A stretch of 64,000 nucleotides of DNA. Origin: Elysia chlorotica. Lineage: Eukaryota; Mollusca; Gastropoda; Plakobranchidae. The translations under genes and the position numbers were made by a program. Below are positions 12,501-23,730 of the stretch, piece after piece (position 1 is the stretch's first letter; each line of letters opens with the position of its first letter). The notes under the pieces were generated by a model. The model saw only the letters and a program-made list of their open reading frames with translations, made no database searches and was not told where the DNA came from. The DNA is taken from positions 562,407 to 626,406 of the forward strand of contig RQTK01000109.1 of NCBI GenBank assembly GCA_003991915.1, written 5' to 3'.

Positions 12501-15500
12501 GAAATTAGCCTAGAAACAATGCTGTAATAAACTGACACCACTCACAGCTTGCCTTCCACGATGAGTTGATTTTCACAATGCTATCTCCAACCTTCACTAT
12601 TTTGTCAATTATTCCTTTGACTACATGCACTTTTTCCTCCAGGCACTGGAATTTCCAATCATTTTTTACAATCACTCTCAAATTCTTTAACAAGTCCTTA
12701 TTCTGCTTTTGTCAGAATGCGGTAATGACTTGTCGACACCAAAGAACCAATAATTAAACCTGTATTGGCTAGATTACATCTAATGTAGATTCTAAATCTA
12801 GTAAATCCTAAAGTGCTTTTCTTTTCCAAGACTAGAGTATGTATAACTATAAATGTAATATCAAATGAGAAAGAAAGAACTGAAGAATATGCTATTTTCT
12901 TCTCCAAGAGGTAAATTTAGATGTTAAATCGAATATTGGAGTTTCTTCACAAGACACTGAGCACAGAAATACACAAGTAATGAGAAAGAGAGAGGACTTC
13001 CAATAGCACGCGTTGCCAGATTTTATTGTGATAAATATTTCCATCCAAAATGCCTTGATTCACGTTCCGATCCGATCTGGCAATCCGCGCCGTCCAGTTT
13101 ATCTATGGGAGATTCACGTTATTTGTTATATATTTCGGGCATGGGCGGAAAGCTTCCGGCTGTATGGCCGGAGATTTGCGCAGACTGACGTAGATTTTCG
13201 CTCAGCTGAGCGCCACTGCTGATTTCCAGGAAATCCTGGAACTCTGACATCCCTGATAAATCAATCTGAGCAATATCAAAGCTCAGTATATATATAATTT
13301 TGTGTGCTCATTTCTTTTTTATATAATTAAATCACATTGTTTGGTTTGAACATACCTCAGAATGTTAAGACAAACGTTGCCCTCTAAGTCAATGTTTGGA
13401 TGATAAACCATGGTCTCACATTTCACCTTGGGTGGATCATGAGGATATCCTTGTCCGACTTTAAAGCTGAAAACAAACCGGCCACCTCTGTAAAATTCCT
13501 GCAAGATAGAAATAAGATGACACATTACTTAAAAGCTTCTTTTACAAAGAGTAACAATACTCCCATCCAGTTACAATTGACATTCCATTTATAAGTCAAT
13601 GCTTCTTAGGTTGATTTTCAATTAAACTGAATCTTTTCTCTAGACTCCTACTTCTTTTTTTATACAAATGAATCTTATTACAGTCTAATTAAAAGACAAT
13701 GTTTTCAGTTATTCCATCTAGAGATTGACCCATGCAGTGATAACTAAAGACAGACCTTTAATACATGCTGTCTTTTGGGTCTTCACTACATCAAATTCAA
13801 TGATTTGTGGAACAAATTTTTTTTTTATGCTGTAAAAAATTTCTATAGGGGCGCAGAAACACAGAGAGGAAGAGGAATTCACAGATTTGCTTAAAAGAAC
13901 AATAAGACAGTATTTTCTGGGAAGATGAAGGGCTGGGCACATCAATGAATTTCAGTAAAAGTATGCAACTTTTATCCTGTACCTACTTTGGTCATAAAAA
14001 TTGATTTACAATATCTCTCTAAGTTCAGTATAAATAAGATAGTATATTTTTTTTCTGACACCTTAATTGGGAGAAATCTATCTGTGAAAACCTGAGCCAT
14101 AACATTTAATGTGTACATTAGGAAATGAGTGTTAAATACGCAGAAAAAATTACATGTTGTGAATCCAACCACAAAGCTCTTTTTTCAGCAGACTATCATT
14201 ATCATTATGTGATAATAATATTTTTTTTTAAAGGAGAGACTCTGTCAGTCATGCAAGTGCCAGCTTGTGACATACAAAACAAAAGACAAAAAAAGAAGGC
14301 CGGTGTTGAATTCAATTAAAGTCTACACAGAATGTACATGTATAGAGAATTATGGGCCTATAGTGTGTTCAGAAAATGTTAAAGGAAAAACAAAATTAAA
14401 AAAAAAAACATAGTGACATGCAGACATGTCTTTATTTTTTTTTTAATGCATATTGCCTAATTTACCCAACCATGCTGCTTGCCATCTTGTGAATAGAGTG
14501 AGAAATAGAAATGGAATTTGTCTTTCTGAATATCTTTTCTCCACTAACCTCATCTGGTGCAATGATGACTTTGAAATTTAAAAGATCATCTGGATCAGGA
14601 AAATCCACCTGACACGTCTTTGGAAGATTGAGCTCATTTATATCTGCAAAAAAGTATATGTAAGGAAATTTTTAATTAAACCATAAATAATATAATGAAT
14701 CTTTAAGAGTGAAATACATAGAGTCCAAAATTATATCAATAGCAAAAAACTCTATGACCATTTTGCAGATTATAAATCTAATTTCAGAATTTAAAACATT
14801 ACATCTATAGGATAGTCTATGAACGTATGATAGTATGACATGTCTACACTTCAGTCTGCCACTGATATGTTCAAACTTTGTTTACTTAAATACATGTTAC
14901 AATGAAAAGCTTTCAATAGTAAAGGCACATGAAATACTTCAGTCAGAACTATGAAGTTGGGTAAAGATGTAAGGAAACCAGATTTTTTTCCTATATATAA
15001 AGTCACCGTAAAGTATGGACACTGACTACAATAAATCATTCTCCTTAAATGAACTATACCCATGCCTTAAACTTCTGAAGGAGACGGTCGCACCCAGAGC
15101 TCCTGCATAATAAAATTAACAAAAGTCTCCCAATTCAATCTCATCAAACTCTATCCCAAAACTTTAAAAATTTGGGTGTCCGTTACTTTTCCGGAGTCCT
15201 GGCGCCAAGCCACAGTTATCCCCATTCCTAAACCTGGAAAAGACCCGGAAAACCCATAAAATTACAGACCTGCCTCCGTAAACTTTTCAAAAGAATAGTA
15301 GCCAAACTAATATCTTGGCATTTAGAAGTTAATAATCTCTTATCCAACTTCCGCCTTGAAACATTCGCCAGAGACAAAAAAACACTTAATCTTATTAAAA
15401 CCTTATCTGGAACAGAGTGGAGAGCAGATAGAGAGTCATTCCTCTACCTGTATCACTCTCTGATACTACCTAAACTCGATTACGGCAGTGTAGTGTATGG

Positions 15501-17850
15501 CTCTGGCAGACCATCTTATATAAAAATGATAGACACAATACCCCACCAAGGACTGCATCTCAGCCTCAAGGCTTTTCGTACCACTCCGGTAGAAAGCCTT
15601 TACGTAGCTGCAGACAAACCATCCTTGTCAGAAAGAAGAGACAAACTATCCTTACAATATGCCGTTAATCTAAAATCTCACCCCGACAATCCTGCTTTTC
15701 ACCCTGTTTTCCACCCCAGTCATGTAGAAAAAGTCCAATCTTCACCAAATGCGATTCCACCTTTCGGAATCCATGTTCAGCAACTCCTTCTTGAAATAGA
15801 CTAAGATACTAACACTATTGAAAAGAAAAATCTTCAGAACTCCCTCCCTGAACGCTGAAAAGACCAGGAAGCATTCTTGACCTGACAGCTCTCCAGAAGG
15901 ACAAAACTCCTCCAGAATTATAAAGAGAAAAATTTGAACAAATCATACAAAATCATTCAGACCATCATCTACTTTTCACTGACAAGCCTAAAGATGAGAC
16001 CTGCGTCGGAGCTGCCTGCCACTCATCATCAGCAAATTAATGCTGCGGGGTGAGCGCGAATGCTTCAATATACACTGCAGACAGTAGTTGCCCTGTGCAT
16101 GGCCCTCAACACTGTCTCTGATTCAATAAAAGATACATTTTTTATCCTTTCTGACTCTCTTTTCCTAGTGAAGGCGGTCAAGGAGGCCAAATTAAAAAAT
16201 CTGAAAATTCTTCACATATTGAGAAAAAATCGAGAACTTCAGCAAAATGGTAAGAAAATTACTCTTCACTGGGTCCCCAGCCGTATTGGAATTAAAGGAA
16301 ATGAAATGTCTGATCAGCTCATCAAGATTGGGCTCAAAATGGAACCTACTTAGTTGCAAATACCTGCATCAGATGCGAAGCCAATCGTACATAAGTTTAA
16401 AAGAGACAACTGGAAGGCGCGATGGAATAACCTGACGAACAACAAACTATATTGTGTTCGACTCAGGTCACTGGGCAGTGGAGGCAAGAAGACAAGACCA
16501 TATGGTACTCGATCGAGTTCGACTGGGATATTCTCATCTTACCCACGCCTTCCTACTGAGAGGTGAAGAGCCTCCACAGTGTCATATCTGCAGTTGTCAA
16601 TACTCAATTATCCATTTTTCACATTCTGATTGACTGTCCACTTTTTCACCTGGAAAGAAATCTGTACCTTGCTTCCAAACCATTAGAGAGAATATTTACT
16701 TATGTTAGTCCTCAGTGCCTACTGAGGTGTCTGGAGGACATTGATGTGTATAATAAAATTTAACTGTGAATGTGATTATCCTGATGGAACTTTTAAACCA
16801 CTGTATATATACCCTTTACTTTTAATCAACCTTTTTATGCACAATTTGTATGCATTTACCACTCAGAGAGATGTACAGGAGTCACCGCTGCTACTAGTAT
16901 TTAACTGTCTTAGGACATCATGGGCACAACATAGCTGTTACGGTGCTGACGTGCCGTAAAAACGAACTCGTTCACTCAACAGGAAAATTTTCAGGCCTCT
17001 CACTCTCAATGGAAAGGTTTATAAATAGCTTGTCATGCCATTTGAACCTGAGAAACATGCATCTCTTACAACTTAATAGTGTTTTCATTAACTTCAGTGA
17101 CACTAAGAAGTGACTATTGTTTGCTCAAGAAAATGAGTGTGCTGGGGAAAAATGTGACCCACAAGCTGCTGGTTCTCCAGTTCAGTTAGATCTAGACTAG
17201 ACAAGTCTTCTTCATTTCACTACTCATTTATCCCTGAGGGGGGCTGGTGGCCCTGGGATTGAACATCCACTTCCGACGCAAAAGGTCCCGATTTCGGGCG
17301 CTGGTGATTTCGCTCTCTACTTGTTGGGTCGGTACATGTGACCAGCTGACACAGGAGTCATGGTATCCCCGCCCTGTCTTTTTTGTGGCAGCAAATAAAA
17401 TTGTCAGACGTCAGTTTTGAGGCCCATCTACAATATAGCCTAGTAGTGCTGATGTTGGACGTTAACCCAACTCAACTCATTTATCCCCCCCCCCCCCCTT
17501 TTCTTTTTCCCTCTCTCCCGACTGAGTTCCCCCTCTGAGTGATGTCAACAGCATTTTTATTTTTTACTGCACCTTACATTAATCTAGATCTAGATCTATA
17601 TAAAAATATTCGTTTTCTAGAATCTAGATGTAGTCGCTAGAGTGAAGAACATAATGTAATTGTAAAGCAAGAAAATGTTACTAGTGTTTGGCAAAATCTT
17701 TGATTCGGGAATCTTCAAACAGACAAACTGTTTTACTAATATTTTCATACCTTTTTGAATACGTAGCTGAGCAGCAGAGGCTCTCTTGCCTCGGTCAGGC
17801 CCACTTTCTCCATCTTTCTTTTGTTGTTTCAGTGAAAATAATTTAATCAT
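9453..17850 (-). CDS. UBE2M: NEDD8-conjugating enzyme UBC12 (UBE2M), 5 exons
   Basis: This E2 enzyme accepts NEDD8 from the NAE1-UBA3 E1 and passes it to cullins with RBX1 and DCN1-type E3s. The CDS joins 17850-17751, 14643-14549, 13498-13356, 11340-11277 and 9593-9453, giving 180 residues (the human protein is 183). All junctions are GT/AG and keep frame. The N-terminal [12 protein letters not shown] extension is the UBC12-specific tail that docks on UBA3 and DCN1. The UBC fold follows, with an HPN motif at residues 98-100 and the catalytic cysteine at residue 108 in [10 protein letters not shown]. The protein ends in [16 protein letters not shown]. The start codon has a good context (CACAATG) and encodes the invariant N-terminus. 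Introns are 1-3 kb and hold a plus-strand LINE, a TIR-bounded element and a minus-strand LINE. UBE2F is excluded by the N-terminal sequence. Confidence 0.97.
10000..10830 (-). mobile_element. LINE reverse-transcriptase remnant in UBE2M intron 4
   Basis: Read on the minus strand from about 10830 downward, a degenerate reverse transcriptase appears: a [10 protein letters not shown] block, then an FILYWLHKS block that stands for the usual CFIDYTKAF (polymerase motif A). Further on comes a [20 protein letters not shown] block matching the post-catalytic region. Many stops and frameshifts show it is dead. It lies in the same orientation as UBE2M and is of the same LINE type as 4985-5730. Confidence 0.7.
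11277..11340 (-). CDS. UBE2M: UBE2M exon 4
   Basis: A 64-nt exon. Its first base completes the arginine codon begun in exon 3, then it encodes [20 protein letters not shown] and a last leucine. The acceptor is TTTCAG and the donor GTAAGT. It supplies the region just after the catalytic cysteine. Confidence 0.97.
11895..13255. mobile_element. Candidate DNA transposon bounded by CAGGGATGTCAG inverted repeats
   Basis: CAGGGATGTCAG at 11895 and its exact reverse complement CTGACATCCCTG ending at 13255 bound 1.36 kb inside UBE2M intron 3; one or two more bases also pair. CAGGG ends are common in hAT-type elements. I see no transposase, so it would be non-autonomous. An 8-bp target duplication is not evident (left flank TCATTAAT, right flank ATAAATCA), which weakens the call. 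The right end (about 13010-13255) is markedly more CpG-rich than the surroundings. Confidence 0.45.
11960..12440 (+). repeat. Dispersed repeat family B copy 1 (UBE2M intron 3)
   Basis: Shares ordered blocks with 58600-59292: an opening GACCTGTAAGTGCC, then ACAAAATTGTCTGAAAATT, then a TTTGTGCCCATTA block, and a closing segment with GGTAGA..GTG.GGTTAT that resembles a tRNA-derived head and ends in GATACCCATA. It lies within the TIR-bounded element at 11895-13255, so it may be part of that element. Confidence 0.6.
13356..13498 (-). CDS. UBE2M: UBE2M exon 3, catalytic exon
   Basis: A 143-nt exon from [20 protein letters not shown] to NVCLNIL plus two bases of the next arginine codon. It contains the HPN motif and the active-site cysteine. 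The acceptor is TTGCAG and the donor GTATGT. Confidence 0.97.
14549..14643 (-). CDS. UBE2M: UBE2M exon 2
   Basis: A 95-nt exon encoding (D)[17 protein letters not shown] then [14 protein letters not shown]. Its acceptor is TTTGCAG and its donor GTTAGT. It is missing from a simple open-frame scan because it is short, but matches UBC12 across its whole length. Confidence 0.96.
15090..16985 (+). mobile_element. LINE with reverse-transcriptase and RNase H remnants, in UBE2M intron 1
   Basis: Antisense to UBE2M. The frames give, in order: the finger/palm entry region [20 protein letters not shown] (about 15195-15255); a jump, with the YADD core deleted; the connection region [14 protein letters not shown] (about 15465-15510); an RNase H remnant with [14 protein letters not shown] (about 16144-16185) and [19 protein letters not shown] (about 16265-16320); and a C-terminal Cys-rich segment HICSCQ (near 16580). 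The order fits Jockey- or I-like LINEs carrying RNase H. The 3' tail at 16905-16980 recurs at 22276-22374. Stops and the deletion make it inactive. Confidence 0.8.
17231..17478 (+). mobile_element. tRNA-derived SINE, family A copy (UBE2M intron 1)
   Basis: A nearly full-length copy. A degenerate tRNA-like head is followed by GGGTCGGTACATGTGACCAG, ACAGGAGTCATGGTATCCCC, the GTGGCAGCAAATAAAATTGT block, TCAGACGTCAGTTTTGAGGC and CAATATAGCC, ending GACGTTAACCCAACTCAACT. It is followed by a short C-run. Confidence 0.8.
17751..17850 (-). CDS. UBE2M: UBE2M exon 1 with start codon
   Basis: A 100-nt coding part from ATG at 17850-17848 (context CACAATGA) to the GTATGA donor. It encodes [20 protein letters not shown] and continues through a [12 protein letters not shown] helix start. 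The residues at positions 2-6 are those that UBC12 uses to bind its E1. A TATA-like TATATAA lies only about a dozen bases upstream of ATG, too close to serve as the usual TATA box. Confidence 0.96.
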
Positions 17851-19480
17851 TGTGGTACCGTTATATAGCACTCCACCTCACGAACTTCAAACCTACTCTT
17901 GAGTCTACCACTTGGTAGTTGGTATTATCAGCAAGTTCGATTTGTGAAAGACAAAGAACTTAACAACTCGACAGCTTCATTCACACCTAGGGGTACCGAG
18001 GGGTCCAGATCTACGGATCTAGGTCTAAATCTAATCAGAGAAACGAAAGTCTCAGCCCTAACTATTTTCTTTTAGGGATCTAGATTCTGGTGTATGCTGT
18101 CGCTGTGTACTAAAACTTCTTTTTAATTTCTATGCTATATTATTTACTTCCGATCAGCGAAGTAGCTACAATGCTCAGAGGAACTAAACAGTGAGTACTC
18201 TTCACCTCTTGGTTTGCAATAAATTATTTTCCGGATCGAAAATTATCCTCCTGAAGTGTTTCCATTAAACTATAATTTACTAAGTTCCTATAGCAATATT
18301 CATTTTGTCTAGAATATATATTAATTGAAAATTGAAGTACACTGTCCAAACGAGTAGCCTATTGATGGAAATCCAGATCTACATCTAGCTGTTGCCAAAA
18401 TGCGTACTCTATAATTATTTAGATGAAATATATCTGCCCTGCAATAGATCTAAACCAATTGATCTAAACGCTAGATTCTAAATTTAGATCCAGATTTTAG
18501 ATAAAATTGTTAAAATCTATGTATTGTTTCTTTCCTTTTGAACTTTCAATAATATTATAGGCCATATCGTTTAAAACAATAAAGGTTTCCTGCAATCAAA
18601 ATTTAATACTGCTGCCTAGTAATAAATGCCTTGAATTTTTTTTCAGGAGAATTATACACGTTAACTTTTTCGATTTAATAAGATTTTCTATTTCTTATAG
18701 TGACACAAACTTGGTTGACAGTCATGGTGCAAAATCGACAAAATGTAAGGAGAAAACCTACACTAAGCTTATAATAATTATAGTTATGCGCAAATCTATA
18801 CCATAATTCCTCAGCACATTATTATAAAGCCCACACCGTAATTTTTAAGTTGAAAAGGCTCACGTAATATCAGGGCTTCTATGATAACTTTAGTAAACTT
18901 TAACACAATATCTAATCTACACATATTACAAGCCAACCAATACATTTATAGACCGGTTCTCCACCTCAGATTTTCCACACAACGCAACGAAAACAAAAAT
19001 ACATTAAAAAAAATAATATTTTAGCAATTATATTTATTGAAACGGGATCCTTTTCCGCACCTTTTGAAAAAAAAATATTGTGCTGTATGAATTCCTGAAA
19101 TATAAGTAATTCTCTCCAACCTTTTAAAAGCGAAGTCTACTACATGTATTATTATTTAACAATTCAATTACAAACATTTCTCCCACACTTGCATTATTTT
19201 GGTGTTGTTTGTTTGTGTTCTAACCCAGATGGACTACATTATGCACTAAATAAATTCTACATTTATTTTCAGGAAATTCAATACAATTGACTTGCTTTCT
19301 TATACAAGTAACTGCACATCCATGAATCTCGAAGAAATGTGCAAACTCGTTTTATATGCCATGACTAGCTTAACAGAAGAAAGGAATTTTCATTTACGTC
19401 GTATATAATTTTAAAATAAAATAGAGTATCGTGACTGTATTAATTTACGTTGCGAAGAGACGGTTAGATTGTGTGTTGTG
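17851..19480. other. 5' flank of UBE2M, no gene recognised
   Basis: AT-rich DNA that must hold the UBE2M promoter and 5' UTR. I find no clear core promoter motif. Palindromic AGATCTAG-like words recur near 18005, 18025, 18375, 18448 and 18485. Confidence 0.45.
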
Positions 19481-19489
19481 TGACATCCC

Positions 19490-19740
19490 TGGAAAAGAAG
19501 TTATGCCTCTTGGTTCCCTTTGGTGTCCGTGAAACATAGCAAATCTCATCCATCGAACTCGGTACTGGCTATTCCTCTTCAGTGCGGCCCATTTACATGT
19601 ACTACCCAGCATCGGTGCAATGCTAAGTCTGCTTCGGACGTCCGACTTTGCGTTTACCTTGGGGGTTCCACTCCAGGGCTTGCTTTATGATGTTGAAGTG
19701 TATGGCCAATCCAGTCCCATTTGCGCTTTGGAAAAAAGGT
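19490..19740 (-). mobile_element. LINE ORF2 C-terminal fragment
   Basis: On the minus strand the frame reads KRKWDWIGHTLQ and then a VEPPRVNAKSDVR block, which corresponds to the usual W-x-P-x-GKRKxGRP end of a LINE ORF2. A second frame carries the remainder up to 19490. Only the last ~80 codons remain, with frameshifts. Confidence 0.65.
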
Positions 19741-20279
19741 CTCTGAACATATTTCTGAGTTAATGACTTAAGCGCCTCAAATTAAAAAAAAACACACAAA
19801 TAAATTATGATGTGGTATTTCATCTTGGAAGGTGTGGCATTATTTACACACTTCAGAGGCTATTTGTAAACAAAAAAGGTGTCATAGAGAGAAAGGGAGA
19901 GGGATGGAAAGAGAGAGAAAGAGAGAGAATAAGAATTCTGGAATACTTAGTCAAAATATTGAATAAACATTCAGGGAAATAAAATATTCGAGAAATTTCA
20001 CGTCCGAGATTTACCAGTCTATTAAATTTACGGTTTCAAAGTATTAATAACATCTACCTAGAAATCCCCCCCCCACGTCCAACTTCCGGCGCTTAGGCTA
20101 TTGTTTACTGAAAGTTACCAAACCCACTTTAGCCTCAACACAGGTTCACATCAGGTTGTTACGGCCCAACCGCGGTGTCCCGATTTAACCTGTCTACCTT
20201 GCTGCACAGGATTTCAAGAGTTGAGATGTAATAAAACCTAGTTAGATCTAGTTCTGTAGGCAAAGAACAAGTTTCAGTG

Positions 20280-20375
20280 TATTAGTTACCCTATATTAGC
20301 ACACGGGTGTACACATAAAAACATTTATTTGTACACGGGTACCAGTAAAATCCTTTTATTGGTACACAGATTTTC
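20280..20375 (-). repeat. Short GTACC-type minisatellite, inverted relative to the next array
   Basis: Two to three units containing TTTGTACACGGGTACCAGTA. Their reverse complement resembles the units at 21176-21600, so the two arrays face each other across about 0.8 kb of ordinary AT-rich DNA. Confidence 0.6.
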
Positions 20376-21175
20376 TACACCACACCCAAGCTGATTTCAG
20401 TGTTTCCTTTAATGCAGTACCATAGACATTCATATGGCTTGGGGTTAGCAGTTTTCCAAAAAGTTGATTCAGCTTTGAAGCATTTTTTTAAAATTTCTTT
20501 TGTCATTAGGAGATCATCAGAAATAAAAGCAAAAGATCCAAGTTTGCTTTCTACTCTTGTATACATGTGAATGTATTTTGTTTTTGTGTAAACAAGGCCA
20601 CGGAAGTCTACATTATTGTAAATCTCAGTTTTGCATATTAAGTCAATAAACTAATCTATCTGGGAGGGGGTATCTTTTTTATATATGCATTTTTTTTATC
20701 ATTCAAGTTTTACATTACATATTTTCTTGTTCTTTCTTTTTACTTTTCTTACTTAGTTAGTCATGTCACAGGTAATGTCTGAGTTTTTTCGCTATTAATT
20801 AATTAATGTAGACATTATCTTTCACATCCACAAATATTGTAACTGGTGAAGGAAAAGGAAAATTAAAGACACATTTGGTTTCCTTTTTAGAAAGATATTA
20901 TATAATGCTAACAATAGCTCAGTTAACAGGGACAGTTCGGTCCGCTTGAAAAATATTAGAGTTTTTGCAGTTCTCTGTATGTTGTGACTTGCAGTCTTTG
21001 GTATTTCTAAGTATTCATCTAATTTATGCCTTTATTATGTAATGTATGGAGTTTCAAGCACTGTGATGTTACTTGTTAGACAACGTTTAAAGTTTTCTTC
21101 ATGAACATAACAAATTTTATTTAATTCCCTCTGGAACAGAAAGTCCCTCTGTAGTCATGCTCTACTGTACCTGTG

Positions 21176-21600
21176 TATGCATGAATAAACAGTTTTGTCT
21201 ACTGGTACCCGTGTAGGAATTTAAACATTTATCTACTGGTACCCATGTATGAATGAACAGATACATAATATACTGGTACCCCTGTACCAACAAACATATC
21301 TACTGGTACCAGTGTACGAATAAACCAATATGTACTAGTATTCGTGTACCAATAAACAGTTTTGTCTACTGGTACCCGTTTACCAATAAACAGTTTTGTC
21401 TACTGGTACCCGTTTACCAATAAACAGTTTTGTCTACTGGTACCCATGTATGAATGAACAGATACATGTACTGGTACCCGTGTACCAACAAACATATCTA
21501 CTGGTACCAGTGTACGAATAAACCGATATGTACTAGTATCCGTGTACCAATAAACAGTTTTGTCTACTGGTACCCGTGTACAAATATACGCACAGAGCAT
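21176..21600 (+). repeat. Minisatellite of about 35-42-bp units
   Basis: About ten units built on CTACTGGTACCCGTGTACCA followed by ATAAACAGTTTTGT or a variant spacer with AACATATCTA. Higher-order structure is visible: a block of four different units at about 21235-21360 is repeated at about 21437-21560. Every unit has a GGTACC palindrome. Open frames on both strands here are by-products of the repeat. Confidence 0.9.
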
Positions 21601-22275
21601 GCAATCAAAATTAATAGATTCAGATCTAGAGATATAGATATATATTGATCACCATTTAACGAAAATGTGACTAGATCTAGAATCTAAGCTAGATTTTGGT
21701 CCAAAAGCAAGGAAGCATTTGCAAGACAAAAAGTTACCAGATCTACATACCAGGTAGGTCAATTATAGATCTATAGGTCATACAAAAGAAAAAACCCACA
21801 GAGCTTTTCAAAGAAAAACTTGACCGCACTGGCACAGCTTTTTACTGGATTCTTTCCTACTAAGTTGGGAAATCGTGCCTAACAAAGAACCCTTGACACA
21901 AGAGGGTTTAGTCTCTAACCTCTGCTTACAAACTGTTTTAAAATTCACAGTAGCAATACGGTCATGGCTCTATCCACTACAACCTGTAATATATTCAAGC
22001 TGTGTGTATGGGAAACTTGTGTAAAGTTTCAAACATATACTGTACTTTGTTGCCTTTTTTGTCATGTTTGTTACAAATTGTTAGACTGAACTATTTTTTT
22101 CATATATAATAAAACTTAGGTTAACTGGTAAAACATTTTGGACTCTTTAGCTTAAATATTCATTAATCATTTCATCAAGTAGTTGTTCTTCCACAAGTCC
22201 AACTATCTCTTCCATTATTGAAGCTTGAAACTTATCAAATAGTCTTTATGTTCACTTCATTTGTATCTTACCTAA
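21601..22275. other. Intergenic, no gene recognised
   Basis: AT-rich, with AGATCTAG-type words near 21625, 21672 and 21740. Nothing else identified. Confidence 0.4.
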
Positions 22276-22374
22276 ACTTGCTACTAGCATAATGCATTAA
22301 CGTCTTAGGACATCATGGGCACAACATAGCCGTTACCGTGCTAACGTGCCGTAAAACAAACTCACTCACTCACT
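22276..22374 (+). mobile_element. LINE 3' tail, same family as the copy in UBE2M intron 1
   Basis: Shares TTAGGACATCATGGGCACAA, then CATAGC.GTTAC.GTGCT and CGTGCCGTAAAA with 16910-16980, and ends in a (CTCA)n run typical of such 3' ends. Severely 5'-truncated. Confidence 0.7.
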
Positions 22375-23540
22375 AGAACATGTCATGCTAAGAAAACATT
22401 GTACCGACAGATCAGCTTTAGAATGCCAAGCAAGTTTCTTTTTGTCTTACTTGGACAGCCTTGTCTCCTCTTTAAAAAAAACAACTTTATTACACTGAGT
22501 TTCAATATTAATCTTTAACAATGCTCTTGCTTCTCAATATATTAAGATCTGCATCAACTTATCCACATGTTTTAACCTTTGTTTGGAAGAGATTTACTCA
22601 TCAAGGTATTTTATAGAATGTTCATCATCATAGAGACATCTACATCTTTCTGATCACCAAAGCCCCCTTAATGCAAGTGATGATCTACATTGTGCAGCAT
22701 TCTGACTTGTATGTTTGCATGTAAAAGCGGTATAAAACCTTCTGGAAAAACATTTTCAATTCCAACTGCAAATCCATGGGTGGTTTTGATCTTTTCTTGG
22801 GTGAGGCAAAGATTGGCGAATAAACAGTTAACTTCATTATACTATAGTCTCAGAGCAAAATGGGTGATATGCCACCAGATTTTGAAATTAAATCAACAGG
22901 TGTAAACAAATAAATTATGTTGTGTTCTTCCAATTATAATAATCAAAATCCAAGGCCAATTCAAAACCACAATTAAATAATCTGCAAGTAGCCTAGTACA
23001 ATGCCTAATTTCAACGTGTTTACTTGAATCATACAGCTTTGTTCATGAAGTTAAAGGGCAAATATCTGTTTTCCTTTATTTATTTCTTTATTGAAACTGG
23101 TCTTGCTTTTTATTTGCTCTGCTTTATGTTGATATTTTTAAGGGTTGGGGCCTTTGGGGATCGGGGACACAGTGCCAGGGTCCTGCGGGGTCCCACCCTC
23201 AATTCATGTTGAACTACCTGATCAACATGTTTTGCAATGTCACACTTAGAAGGATTCTTACATTTGACATTAAATGTTGGGGTGGAAATGTTACACTGTG
23301 TGATAAAAATCACTTGGATATGGTTGTGAATAAGGCCAGAAAGATAATAAATACAGATCCATCATCTCTTGGTGAACTATATTTAAAACCTTGTTCTTAA
23401 AAAAAAGCATGTATATAATTATATATATACACGTGTTCTGTTTCTTTTTGTCCAACGCCTGGCTATTGTGGACGGACGCCTTGATTTACATCTGCAAATT
23501 TTACGTGCTGCCATAGAGAGACAGATACAAAGACTTCTGT
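22375..23540. other. Intergenic, no gene recognised
   Basis: AT-rich. The frame at 23206-23400 reads KCWGGNVTLCDKNHLDMVVN, which resembles a short piece of a LINE/viral-like ORF tail, but it is too short to assign. Confidence 0.35.
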
Positions 23541-23567
23541 CTCACACACACACACGCACGCGCACAC

Positions 23568-23602
<35 letters not shown>
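23541..23602. repeat. (CA)n microsatellite
   Basis: About 30 CA units with a few CG variants. Confidence 0.95.
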
Positions 23603-23603
<1 letters not shown>

Positions 23604-23730
23604 CCACGTTACACCGACACCGATCCAGTAGGCGATGACATAAAAAAAAACTCCACTAAATTTTGTCTGATCGTGGTCTTCCCACCAGGGACCTCTCAAT
23701 TGGGAGATCAACGCGCAACCACTTGCACCA
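23600..23730 (-). mobile_element. tRNA-derived SINE, family A head, minus strand
   Basis: The reverse complement of 23601-23641 gives GGATCGGTGTCGGTGTAACG, matching the block just after the tRNA-like head of other copies. The head lies at 23675-23730 with a degenerate B-box. The 3' part is replaced by the (CA)n tract. Confidence 0.55.
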
